Assembly: GCA_016748015.1 (NCBI GenBank) | Contig: JAAOMT010000193.1 | Coordinates: 350,042-414,041, forward strand | Source: Geosiphon pyriformis | Lineage: Eukaryota > Glomeromycota > Glomeromycetes > Archaeosporales > Geosiphonaceae | DNA length: 64,000 nucleotides | Direction of reading: 5' to 3' | Shown: positions 22,986 to 33,830 of the stretch, in pieces | Numbering within the stretch: the first letter of the stretch is position 1 | Layout of the letters: each line of letters starts with the position of its first letter | The notes under the pieces: model-generated | Told to the model about the DNA's origin: nothing | The model's input: only the letters and a program-made list of their open reading frames with translations | Database searches by the model: none | Position numbers and translations under genes: made by a program

Positions 22986-23936
22986 CATGAAATTATCTTA
23001 TAATTTCTATCATTAATTAGCATATATTATCATTTCAAATTATTACTTATTATATTAGCAAAAATGTCCAAAAATTATCATTTAATTAATAACCCAAATT
23101 GTACACAACACAAATGTAATCTAATTGTGATGATCAATTATGCAATACCCTGAACTATGTAACATTCAAAAGTTTGCCGAAATTTGTAGAAATTTGCCGA
23201 AATAATTAATAGTTCACCAAAATATCTAATAGTTTGCAGAAATAACTTGTAATTTACCGAAATATATCTTTAGTTCAGCAAAATAGTAGAAAATAGCAAA
23301 GTTCAAGTTCATAGAATAGTGTTATAACAAGTTGTATAAAAGAAGAGCTTCTCTCTTCGAGAAAATGTATCTTACTTTAGATTTATTACTTAGAACCATT
23401 TTTACATACACAAAAAAAAATAAATATCAAATAATTCGAAAAACCAAACTCTTTAAATTGTTGCACTTGGAAAATTCTCAAAACCCAACTAACGTTTTGA
23501 AATTGATTAGCTACCAATTTCAGTAAACTGTTAGTGACTCTAGGCCTGGATAGAAAACGTTTCTCTTGACAAAATTCTATTTCTTTTACATTTTTTTTAT
23601 TTTCTTTTTATTTTCTTACTATAATCATTAGGGTAGCCTACAGACAAGATTCCTGTAGAAGAGTTGACTTTCACAGCAAAATAACTACACATTTTTTTAG
23701 TGAGCTTCCAGATGAGCATTTCCTAGGAAAGAGTTGACATTTACTACAATATAACTACATAAAGCAACTGGCACAGAATTGGCCATTCCACTTATAAGTC
23801 CAGCAGTTCAAATTATAGGAGATAATTTGAAGATAAATTCAGCTACTGGAGGTTCAACCACATCCAGAAAACGTGAATTCACAGCAAACAAGCATCAACA
23901 ACAGTTAAGAAAAGAGACCAAAAACCTCTGGTAACA
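22954..23936 (+). repeat. Element B 3' LTR
   Basis: 983 bp, TGTTACCAGA to TCTGGTAACA. The TATA box (23335-23342) is conserved. CCAT follows and element C sequence resumes. Confidence 0.95.
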
Positions 23937-23940
23937 CCAT

Positions 23941-24900
23941 TTAGGGTTAAATTTTCTATTTTATTGTTTTTTTACTTTGGTATGATGTAAAAGTAATTTG
24001 TTTCCAATCTTAAATTCAACTGGTTTATTTGGTAGTTGGTTATTGTGTCTTTCTTTTTGTTTTTTTTATGATTTTTGGATGTTATTAGCTGTTTTTTGTT
24101 GTTTGTTTTCTAGAGTTTCTATCAAGTTATATGTTTTTTTTAGCAATATTTCTTGAAAATTGTCTTCAATTATTGGTTCTGTTGGATATGTGTTGACTTT
24201 TATCTTAACTGGTAATGTTGCTGTTTTACTATATACTAATTCAAATAGTGTTGCTTATGTAGTGTCTTGCTTTATTGTCTAATAAGCAAATAGTACTAAT
24301 GATATAAACATATTTTATTCATCTTGATTTTTTTGACTGATTTTGACAATTGCTTTACACAATGTTCTGTTAAATCTTTCAATTAACCTATTTGTTTGTA
24401 GATGATATGATGATGACAATAGTCTTTTGATTCCAAATTTTTGACTTAATTCTGCTAGTGTTTTGTTTACAAAGTGAGTTTTTTGATCTGATAGTAGTTT
24501 TTTTGAACATCTGTGTTGACAAATTAGATCTTAATGAATGAATTTGGCAACAGATTCTGCATCTGCTCTTTGAATGGCTTTTGTTTTTCTCTATTTAGTG
24601 AGATAATTTATAACTACTGCAATGTATTTGTTGCTTCTGCTGGTTATGGTTAATGATCCAACTAAGTCAATTCCAATATAATCAAATGGTTGTCCTATTT
24701 TGATTGGTTTCAATGGTTTATTGGGTCTTGTTTCTTCTTTTTTCTGACAAGCATTACAATTTTGAACATATTAGATGATGTCTGGATACATTGATGGCCA
24801 ATAGTATCTTTTTCTGGTTTTTTCTATTGTTGCTTCTTTGTGAAAATGTCTTGCTGTTGGATTTGAGTACATGTTGAACAGTATTATTTTTTTTTCTAGT
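23941..24900 (-). pseudogene. Element C integrase, main part
   Basis: Minus-strand reading: the zinc-binding head is near 24740-24880 (CNACQKKEETRPNK-like at its end). The core is about 24330-24720. VVINYLTK has Asn for the first catalytic Asp; LLSDQKTHFVN keeps the second and RLIERFNRTL keeps the Glu. The region nearest B (23950-24180) holds NKPVEFKIGNKLLLHHTKVK and the start of the SH3-like tail. The remaining tail is at 13961-14110. Several W and Q codons are stops. Confidence 0.8.
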
Positions 24901-26420
24901 TCTGTAATTACTCTGGTTGGTTGATCTAAATTTCTTTTGTCCTTCTGATAAAGTATATTTTGATGGTTGATAAAATATTTTGATTGTTGTTTTATGTTGT
25001 TTTGTTCCTTTTGAGATAATTTTTCTTTGAACTGTTGAGTATTTATATAATGCTAAAATTGTTGTTATTTTTGTGTATTTATTTTTTGTTATATGTTTTT
25101 GTTTTTAACTGTTTAGATTTTGTTATATTTTTGGATTAAAATATTCAGATTTGTTTTATTCACAACAAACCATCAGCATTTCTGTTTTCTTTTCTTTTTT
25201 TATAAGGTACTGTAAAAGTATATAGTAAAAGTGCTATTTTTCATCTCACATGTTGATCATCTCCAAATTTTTGCTTTTGGATTGAAGTCAATCCTTTGTG
25301 ATTGATATGCACTTCAAATTTCTGGCTTAAGTATTCCTTCTATTTCATAATAGCCTAATAAATTGCTAAGTGTTCTGATGTTCTATAGTTTTTTTTGGCT
25401 AGCATTAAACTTCAACTAACATATATTATTGGATGTTCTCTTCCATTTGGTTTTTTTTGTGATAGTACTGCTCTCAATGCTTAACCTAATGCATCAGTAG
25501 TGATTATGAATAGTTTGCTATAATCTGAATAGATCAGTACTGGAACTTAAATGAGCTTTCTTCTTAGTATGTCAAAAACTTTTTGTTGTATTTCAGTCTA
25601 TTTATATTTAACATTCTTGGTTTGTAGATAATGCAATAGTTGAGCCAATTTGGAAAAGTTTTTAATAAAGCAACAATAGTACTCTGCAAACCTTAAGAAT
25701 GCTCTTAGCTCAGTCAAATTAGTGAGTACTGGAAAGAACTTTACTACTTCAATTTTATTTGGATCTGTTTTAATGCTCTCTTTGCTTACAACATGTCCTA
25801 AAAACTTGAGTTTTGTCTTGTCAAAGAAACACTTAGTTGCATTTAGTTTCAATCCTGCTCTTCTCAGTTTTTCAAACACTTGCTGGAGATAATAAAAATG
25901 ATCATCAAATGTTTTTGAGAACACATTGGTGTTATGTAAATATATGACTAATTTCCATAGTAATCTAGTATAAACAATTTTCATTAGCCATTGAAATATG
26001 GCCAGTGCATTAGTTAAGCCAAATGGCATCACTTCAAATTCGAAATTTTCTTTTTTTGTAGTAAATACTATCTTTTTTTTATCTTCTGGATTCATGACTA
26101 CTTGCCAGTAACCATTATCTAGATTTAATGTCAAGAACCATTTTTTTTCTCTGAAAGCATCAAATAATTCTTGAATCTGTGGAGTTGAATAATTGTCTTT
26201 ATGAGTTACACCATTAAGTTTTTTGTAATCCACACAAAAGTGGATTTTTTTATTTTTCTTATGGACTAGTACCACTGATAATGACTATGGGCTCATTGAT
26301 AATTGAATTAGCCCATTGTCAAGCATTTGATTGATTTCTTGATGAATGATCTTATGACTAATAGGTGGTATTCAATATGTTTTTTGTTTGATTGGCATTG
26401 TATTTTCAGTCTTGATCTGA
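24901..26420 (-). pseudogene. Element C reverse transcriptase and RNase H
   Basis: The longest open piece (25598-26275) reads MVLVHKKNKKIHFCVDYKKL, WFLTLNLDNGYWQVVMN, FEVMPFGLTNALAIFQWLM, IYLHNTNVFS and FLGHVVSKESIKTD. The palm box YLDD is YLHN and the earlier TLDL is TLNL, so all catalytic Asp are gone. RNase H (about 25140-25590) is in fragments. Order and spacing equal those of D and B. Confidence 0.85.
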
Positions 26421-26919
26421 TGTTAAATTATGTCAATTCTGCCAAACTTGTTTTTAATTGCAAAAATGTCAGTAAAGTTGTTGAGTAACTTTTTGAGTTG
26501 CATATATTAAAGTGGGTCTAAGTTTCTCATATTCATTTGTTTTAATTGTTCTGGTTGGAGCAAATAACATTTGTTCTGTTTGTAGATGGTTTGTGATGTT
26601 ATGTCAACATATTTACACAGTTGTAGAAAATCTAAAATGGAATTTGGTGGTTGGCTTTCGATTTCAATGGTTAAATATTCAATGGTGGTTTTTTCTGATA
26701 TTTTGATGATGTTTTTTATGTTGTTGTAGATGGAAATTTTGATATGACTATGGTTCTTGGCTGATATGTGTAGATTAATTAATCCAATCTTTCTTAATTC
26801 ACAAAGTATTGCTTTTGCTTCAAAAATCTGAACTTAATCCTTTACTTTTTTTTTTATGGCTTACATATACTAGTTATATAATAGAATGAAAATTGATTAA
26901 TAGGTAGAGATAATTTCTC
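26421..26919 (-). pseudogene. Element C linker between dUTPase and RT
   Basis: Minus-strand reading gives a beta-type stretch with SYQNHSHIKISIYNNIKNII-like residues and a helical lead-in that ends near LDNGLIQLSMSP at about 26300. It is the same spacer as in B and D. The small plus-strand open frame at 26512-26706 is a shadow of it. Confidence 0.5.
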
Positions 26920-27350
26920 TCTTGTCAACAATTTCTTTCTTTGTCATATTGACTGATATATCTATTCTACCCATAGATCCAAATCTACTAATCCTTTCAG
27001 CTGTAATCCTTAGTTTTTTTCTGTCTTCTACTGATATTAACTGAGCTATTTTAACCAGAAATAGGAATATTGTCTGTACTATTTTTTTATTTGGCTATAA
27101 TATAGGCCTTTTTTGAATTGTTTTGTAGTATTGCAATAATATTTTTTACATATCTTGCATTAATTATTTCTCCTCTGATATTGATTTTTTTTTTTGCTAA
27201 ACTACTTCTAAATACTAATTGAACTATTGTTGTTGCTAGAATTTCCAGTGCTACTTTGAGATCAATACAGATGCATGAATGTGGTTCTAATTTGATGACA
27301 TCTTTTTCTGAATATCTCAGATCAAACCCTATATCAGTATCATGTATGTG
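26920..27350 (-). pseudogene. Element C dUTPase domain, decayed
   Basis: Minus-strand reading: GFDLRYSEKDVIKLEPHS-like residues at 27290-27340 (motif I), VFRSSLAKKK (motif II, about 27190-27225), GEIINARYVKNII (motif III, Asp to Asn), ILQNNSKKAY then a broken motif IV, and a motif V remnant near 26985 (RFGSMGRIDIS). It has the same order as A and D. It is inactive by sequence. Confidence 0.8.
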
Positions 27351-27479
27351 TTCTGGTATAATATCTTCATTATTATTACTGAACCATTTAAGTTCCTGCT
27401 TTTTGCTGAGATCAGGAAGTGCAATATATTGTTCTGGGTTTAAATTGGAGTTTAAATTGCTGTTGTTTTTATTGCCATT

Positions 27480-28350
27480 TTAAACAGAGCTGGAACTATT
27501 ATTTTCATCATTATCATTGTCAGAGTTTGAATCAAAATTGAATAGTGATTCCAATTCTGATATGCAGCTGCTGATTGGTTTTTCTTCTTTTGGAATTGTG
27601 TAGATTATGTGTGATAGTAAATTGTAGATGAGGTTACACTCATTACAATATTGAAAGTCACATGAAATCAAACAGTGGTTACATAATCAAGTGTTGATTT
27701 CTTCTAAGCATTGTTTCTACATTTTTCTTATGAGTGTTAAATTTTGATAGTGTTCATGAAACTCCTTTGGGCCTGTCTTTATGTCAAGAAAAGCATCTGA
27801 GTTTGGGATGAAAACGATATTAATTAGTTCTGAAGAATTATTTTTAATTTCCAAGATTTTACTGGTCATGGCTCCTTTAACTTTGGCATTTGCCATCTGT
27901 TAAATCTCATCTTCATTGTGTGGGTAACTGTCCAACTGAGAGATTGTTCAGTGCTAGACTGTAGTAATAAGAGTTCCATAACTTACCCAGTTGCTAATAA
28001 GAATTGTGTACTAACACAAAATGTTATACATTCCTCCTCAACCAAGAATGTTATTTCATATTTCTTTGTCGAGCAACTGTTCTCCACAAGCGAGATATGG
28101 TTTGTTGTTCCATTTACTTTGTCATTTTGAGTAGTCATACTGTTTTTTGTGGCATGGCTTATAGTAATAGTGGATTTGTGTTCAATAGTCTTTATTAGGT
28201 GCTATCTATGCTTCCATGGAAGAAAGTTTTTTGCCGCAATCTTGGCATTTAAGAGGGATATATGATGGTTTTTTGATGAGTTTATGTGAGTATAATTGTT
28301 CTTAGCCATTGGTTATTTCTTCTATGGCTGTGGTTTTCTCAGATTTGTCT
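27480..28350 (-). pseudogene. Element C Cys-rich module and acidic spacer
   Basis: The minus-strand piece 27480-27671 reads CDFQYCNECNLIYNLLS, then SSCISELESLFNFDSNSDND, the second Cys cluster followed by an Asp/Asn/Ser-rich acidic spacer before the dUTPase. The first cluster lies at about 27990-28260, again with paired Cys (on the map the GCATGGCTTATAG region). A Lys-rich tract at 28340-28370 comes from a long A/G run. It matches D at 50677-51700. Confidence 0.6.
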
Positions 28351-28539
28351 TTTTCTTTTTCTTTTTCTTTGTTGTCTCAAGAGAGTACTGATAGCAGTTT
28401 ATTGTGATTGGTGTTGGTCCACAAGACTTAGTAGGCTTTTTAGGTAGGTTTTTTTTTTCTTCTTCAAGTTCTATAAGTGGTGTTGGTGTCATGTTTGTCT
28501 GAAAGTGGTTGTACATGGCTGGTACATGTGTGTGCTGAC

Positions 28540-29179
28540 TGTTTTAACTGAGTTGAAGCTCTTGTGTAGTCCAATTAAGCACTGCATAAGTTTTAAACAG
28601 CCAGTCATTTCCAACAAGAGCTTGGTATTGGGTTGTTTCCATTACAAAAACCTTGATGGGTACAACAATGCCATTGATTTTAAATAGAAAGTCATTAATT
28701 TCGCCAATTGGAGTTTTGGTGGTCTCATCAGCAATAATTATTCTAATGCTGGCAGCATGATCAACTCAGCAACCTAATTGGTCCATAAGTTGTCAGGTAA
28801 TTATGCTGCCAGCTAATCCACTGTCTAGGATCAGTTTAATGAAATGGCCATCAACTTTGGCATTAGTATACATTGTAATAATAGATTTGTTGTCAAAGGC
28901 AGTTCTACTAAATAATGAAACTAGGGCAGTTTTTTTGAGTTCAAAAGGAAATATGGTGGCAAGTATTTTATTTTTGGTGCTGGTTACTGGAAAAATATTA
29001 CTAGTAAGTGGCTGCTTTTGATTGGGTTCCTGGTTGTGGGGTGAGATGTTTTTTGGGGTAACTAAGAGACTTAAATAGTGTTGGGAATTTGGGTTTTGGT
29101 TGTACCCAGTTTTTGAACTCCACTGGTGTGATCCTAATGGTTGGTTTGATGAACTGGAAATCAGTTGGTGGACAACCAT
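28540..29179 (-). pseudogene. Element C retropepsin-like protease
   Basis: The open piece 28793-29179 ends TMYTNAKVDGHFIKLILDSG then LAGSIIT: the catalytic Asp is retained, with GSAG changed to GLAG. Downstream (28560-28790) are ADETTKTPIGEINDF- and MVPIKVFVMETTQYQALVGN-type strands, read with stops. With E it is one of the two protease copies here that keep Asp. Particle maturation is the inferred role. Confidence 0.8.
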
Positions 29180-29219
29180 TGCTGATCTTTAGTTTTGAGT
29201 GACTCTTAATCTGGAATTT

Positions 29220-31295
29220 CCTGATGTTATTTAAGTTGAGTTTGATAGTAGTGTTAGAATTTGTTAAGGTTAATATATTACTTGTGACTGTAGTGGTTGA
29301 TATATTACAGACATTGCCAATTAATATATTAGAGGTAAATATAATTGCTGTGTTATTGGTGCTTAATACATTGGCTAAGTCACTTGAGCATAATATAGTT
29401 AATGTTAGTAGTGTTCTTATAATTAATTACTAACATAATTCTGAGTTTGGAGTTGGTGATCAGAGTTTTGATACTGATTACCCAATTGTTAATTACTTAA
29501 CTATTTACAATATTCAAATTGCAGATGTCTTTGTTTACCACAATAGTAGCACACATGTATTTTCTACTGCCACTATTGATTGGTTGAAAATGATAGATGC
29601 AATTGGTTTTGGAAACAATTCATGTTTTCCTGATTATTTCATTATTGTAGAAGTTGATAAATGGCTTGATTGTTAGTTAAATATCTCTTTAATTTCTGAT
29701 TGATTGATTTACTAAATTGCTTCAGTTTAGAATCCAAATCAAATGATTTATTTATTACTAGATTTACAGCTTGGACATGGTTAGCTTTGAGTTTAGCTGC
29801 TTCAAAATTCTTAGTGTTTGTGACTATAGCTTGAAGATCTGCTGGATGTAATGAATGTATGTGTTAAAAAATGCTACTGCACAGGCCTCTAATGAATTGA
29901 TTTAGAATTTGTGGTGCTGTGAAATAATCAGCTTGTATTGCCTGAATTTGGCACAGATTTCTGTAGAAACATCCAAGATAGATAGTGACTGCCTCATTTT
30001 CTTCTTGCTTGATGGTAATAAAGGTATTGGCTAGACAATTAATACTATTATTGTTGCTAAAATATTGTAGAAATGCAAGCTTGAATGCATTGAAATCCTG
30101 AAGTTTGTTGGCCATGTTTTGATACTATAAGTTGATAATATCCTAAAGAAAGTATGGGATGGCTTGCATAGCTCTGGCATCATTCCATCCATTGGCTGTG
30201 ATGGCTTTTTTGACATCATTTAGCCACACTTGGACATCATTCTCTTTACTGGTGAATTTTTTGATCTTGACAATTGGTGTGTATGCCATTTGTTGTTGTT
30301 GTTGTTGTGACAGTTGTTAAAGTGATTGCTATAATTGTTGTTAATGTGATATTTGCAGCTGTTGAATCAATTCAATTGATGGCTAATTGATCATGTTTAT
30401 TGGAGATAAGTTTTGTGGATTAATTATGTCAGAGTTTGGATTATTCTGATTTTGGGGAGTTTGAAGATTTGGAGTTTCAATTTCCAGATTTTTTAAAATC
30501 AGGTTTTGCTGAGTTTAAACATTTGGGGTTTCAATTTCCAGGTTTTTGACAATTAGGTTTTGGTAATTGAATTCCTAATTGTTATTTTTCTTTTTTTCTG
30601 ATTCCATTACTTTCTAAGGACTCATAATTCCAAAATCTGGTGAAAATAGTAATAATCAAAATTTTGATGGTATTGGTGATCACAATTTAAATTCTTCAAA
30701 ATATTTACCATAGGTTCCTAATAGATCAATTTTTGATTGGTTATTTTAAAATAATATTCATGCCAATGAGATTTTCGTGTTTAATGTAAGCATGCCTGCT
30801 GATGAGATGTTAATGGCACTTCCAAGTATATAATGATATGATAGATTGGTTGGTAATTCAAGTTTTGTTTTCTTTTAAGTAAATGGTTGTATTTTTTGAG
30901 ATGTTATTACTAGTGTTTGTAGTTTTTCTTTGTCTTTATTTGCATAGGTAATTGGATATCTTTGTTGAGTGTAAATTTCAATTTCTTTATTGATTTCAGT
31001 AAGGATTGCTGTGAAATTATAATTTACTGGTAGGCTGGTATTTTAGATTAATTTGTTGTAGAAATTTCCTCTGGCTGAATTGGTTTCTATTAGTACTCCT
31101 AGCAAATATGAGATTCTTTTATTAACATAGAAACTAAAAGCTAATTTTGCTAATATATGATTGTTAATTAATCCCAAGTATTGACAGTAATGTTGAAACA
31201 AAGATTTGGCAAATCCTAAATGGTTTGTCCCTATTCTTTCTGGTTTTGTCATTTTTGGATGGTTGTTTGTTGGTGCTGATTTTTTGTAGAATTAT
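29220..31295 (-). pseudogene. Element C gag with zinc knuckle
   Basis: The start is readable at 31043-31252: MTKPERIGTNHLGFAKSLFQ, HYCQYLGL. The capsid-like domain is at about 29760-30290 (MANKLQDFNAFKLAFLQYFS, NCLANTFITIKQEENEAVTI, QILNQFIRGL). The knuckle at 29507-29551 reads CYYCGKQRHLQFEYC, one residue longer than usual between His and the last Cys. A Gln-rich linker of CAACAA-type codons lies near 30290-30360. Stops are spread through it. Confidence 0.75.
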
Positions 31296-31296
31296 A

Positions 31297-31313
31297 CCTC
31301 ACAGAAAGCACCA
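31297..31313 (-). promoter_or_regulatory. Element C primer binding site
   Basis: On the minus strand TGGTGCTTTCTGTGAGG begins two bases inside the LTR. D has the same site with one or two changes (54495-54511). Confidence 0.8.
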
Positions 31314-31315
31314 AA

Positions 31316-32144
31316 TGTTATAGATGATTATTTGGAGTCTCAAAGCAAATAACAAATTCATAACTTGGTGCTCAATTAATATTATAATGTTGGTGTCTGA
31401 AAGTTTTGGTTAAGTTCTTTGTATAATAAACAGAGATTCAATAGTGTTTCAGTAGCCTTCTGGAATTGCAATTCTATCAAATTTTTTTCTCAGTATAATG
31501 GCCAGTAATCTAACAGAAATGCCTTTCTAGTAAGCTATCCTTAATTTATTAAACTTTATACTCTTTTTTTGGGGTCTTTTACTAGGCTATTCTTGACATT
31601 AATAACTCAGTACTTTACTTTTTAATCAATTAGTTAACAACAAGAAATAACAACCTAACAGAGAAGAAAATAAAAGAAAAAAAAGAAATAAGTCAAGACA
31701 ATGAATGTTAGTATCCCATCAATAGCTGTGATCAAGAGCTATTGTTCCAGTGTGATTAAATATCAGCAACTATTAACATAAAGTATTGATAATAAAGAGA
31801 TAATTGAAATAACAAATAATTATTTATTGATATTTGTAATGTGGAAAGTTGCTTAGATTAAATCTAAACTAAGAGGTCTCTCTTTTTTGCTTCTAATGCT
31901 ACTACTATATATACATAATTAAGATTCCTCAATTCCTTAATTCTTTACACCAAGAATTCTAGAATTCCTGAAATTCTGCAATTCCTTTGAGAAGAATTCT
32001 GGAATTCTGGAATCTTGTGATTCCTTGTATAAAAATTCTGAAATTTTTGAAATCTTGTAATTTCTTTAAGAAAAATTCTGAAATTTCACATTTTATTATG
32101 ACTACTTTATATGCTACTATACTTTCTATATTCTATGAATAATA
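31316..32144 (-). repeat. Element C 5' LTR
   Basis: 829 bp, starting TGTTATAGATGATTATTTGG. It ends GAATAATA where partners have AATAACA (one transition), followed by CTGT. A GAATTC-type repeat array (about 31930-32095) sits just upstream, in element sense, of a TATATA motif near 31906-31916. Confidence 0.88.
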
Positions 32145-33104
32145 CTGTATAGAAACTGTAATTAACCCTAAACACACATTTAAAAATATTCAATAGACCA
32201 TCCAAAATTTATATATTATTATGCTTTTAGAGTTTATTAAGAATATTAAAAAAACCAGCAGCTTTTTTATCAGACAGATTCTTAATTATCTGTAAAAACT
32301 TATTAAGATTAATGTTATATATTATCTCCAAAAAAACAGCATTAATAACATTATCTAAAAAGACATATTAATTAAACCATTGGTCTGTTAAAACACTAAA
32401 CACTACATATTTTTTTGTCTATCTTTTTATGATTATATTAATACTAAACTTAATTTTACTAGGTTTTAGTACTAGATTATTATTTACTATTATGTAGTTG
32501 AGTATTATTTTTTAAACTAAATGCTTTAAAACACTTTTGATTATATATTTTTTATTAAAGCAAAAGTTTTTCATGCATTTTTCTATTGTTCTTTTAATAA
32601 AATTGTTTTTAACAATTTTGAATTTATAATACTTGAATTTGCAGTACTTTTTTTTGATGCTTGATAAATAACATAGAATCTTATCTGTCTTTTTACTACT
32701 GCTAATTAAGATTTTTACTTTGAAGACTTTTTCTTATTAATAACAATTCAGATATTAAAAAAATAGTCAGTTTTCAAAGAACAATTCATGCTCAGATTCT
32801 TCATAATCTTGGCTATCAGTAATTTAAGCTTAAAAAATTTGGATAATTGTTTGTTTTTTGAGTATTTGTATTTACTAAACTAATATTTAAAGAAAATTTT
32901 ATCGGCAAAACTTAATATCTTATTTTTTAAAATTTTTTACATTGTATCTAAATCTTTATGGTTTTTTGCATTATTAAATTTTTTTACTTTCAACAAAAAC
33001 TTTTTCAAAGAACATTTCTTAAATTGTAACTATTTAGCAATATTAGCATCTTTGATTTTAAATTTTTATATATTTTTATTGACTTGTTTGCATATGCTAT
33101 TTAG
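32145..33104 (-). pseudogene. LINE pol: linker and first RT block
   Basis: Right after the endonuclease the minus-strand reading continues as LNSICKQVNKNI, FKIKDANIAK, KKFLLKVKKFNNAKNHKDLD and KFFKLKLLIAKI. Near 32200-32290 follows LSDKKAAGFFNILNKLxKH, LINE RT block 1 (K-A-A-G-x-x-x-I-x-N-E-L in the family). It stops at element C and resumes at 12423. Confidence 0.7.
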
Positions 33105-33830
33105 TTAGACATCTAAGAAACTATCTAAATTAATTAAAACCAAAACTGTCTTGTAATTAGTATTAAAAAAGTCAAAAACAGAGTTGACTCTATAATTAAC
33201 AACAGCAAACAATAAACTTTTACTAATAAAAATGTGATCTATGGCTTTTTTAACCCCTCTTGAATTGCTCCAAATAAAAACTTTAACCAATAAATATCTA
33301 TTAAACAAATTGACCAAATTTAGATTTAAACAAAACTTGAAACTTGTACTTTTTCTGAACTTATTTTTATTGAAATTTCTATTCAAAACCATAAAAATAT
33401 TAGAGTTAACTGTTTTAACAATAAGAGAGTTAATTTTTACAGTCTGACCAAACTTAGTTTTAAAAGAAACACCAATATATAAACCTAAAATCATAATTAA
33501 AAGCTTGTTTTTAAAGAAAAATTATACTGAAATAACTCAATTTAAAACTTTTTCTATCTTAAAAACATGCTAAATCAGAGAATTATTCATAATAATAGCT
33601 ATTTTAGTGCCAAAAAAACTCTTATTTAAACCAAACATAAAAATTTATATTCTATTAAACTTATTTATAACTCATAGCCTAACACTAGATCTTAACTTTA
33701 TTTTTGTGATAATAAAAACTATATTATTTATACTTATATATTAATAAACAATGTTTTTTTGCTTTATAAGAACATTAATATCTTAAATATTACATATAGC
33801 AAACTTCTATACTAAGCTAGTTATTAAAAT
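33105..33830 (-). pseudogene. LINE apurinic-type endonuclease domain, decayed
   Basis: The open stretch 33105-33494 and the reading upstream of it match the exonuclease-endonuclease-phosphatase fold used by LINEs to nick target DNA. VINKFNRI..IFMFGLNKSF and KIAIIMNNSLI are the early strands. MILGLYIGVSF, then VLNRNFNKNK stands where G-G-D-F-N is expected (Asp to Asn). FIWSNSRGVKKAIDHIFISK keeps the W-x-N and I-D-x-I-F signatures. FFNTNYKTV replaces the S/T-D-H-K end (Asp to Asn, His to Tyr). It cannot be active. Confidence 0.85.

Larger units (their letters stand above)
14111..23936 (+). mobile_element. Element B: youngest Ty3/Gypsy element with dUTPase
   Basis: A 9826-bp plus-strand element has 978- and 983-bp LTRs, perfect 10-bp LTR terminal inverted repeats (TGTTACCAGA/TCTGGTAACA in the 3' copy) and CCAT duplications (14107-14110, 23937-23940). 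It is inserted in the integrase tail of C. Its coding region is the clearest in the window: gag, protease, Cys-rich, dUTPase, linker, RT with intact YLDD, RNase H, integrase, ORF3. Stops at Trp and Gln codons, frame slips near 16170, 18040 and 20750, and lost catalytic residues (protease Asp, dUTPase Asp, integrase Glu) indicate it no longer works. Confidence 0.95.
12424..32144 (-). mobile_element. Element C: Ty3/Gypsy with dUTPase, split by element B
   Basis: This minus-strand element is about 9.9 kb once B (14111-23936 plus one CCAT) is removed. It is flanked by CTGT (12420-12423 and 32145-32148) and inserted in the LINE RT. The order along its strand is PBS, gag, protease, Cys-rich module, dUTPase, linker, RT, RNase H, integrase, [B], integrase tail, ORF3, polypurine tract, LTR. 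It belongs to the same family as D, E and solo LTR G, judged by LTR start (TGTTAYAGRTGATTATTTG), PBS and proteins. Confidence 0.9.

Noticed and set aside
32160-32175. TTAACCCTAAACAC as a telomere-like repeat
   Set aside because: Only one CCCTAA unit is present and it lies within the LINE RT reading frame.
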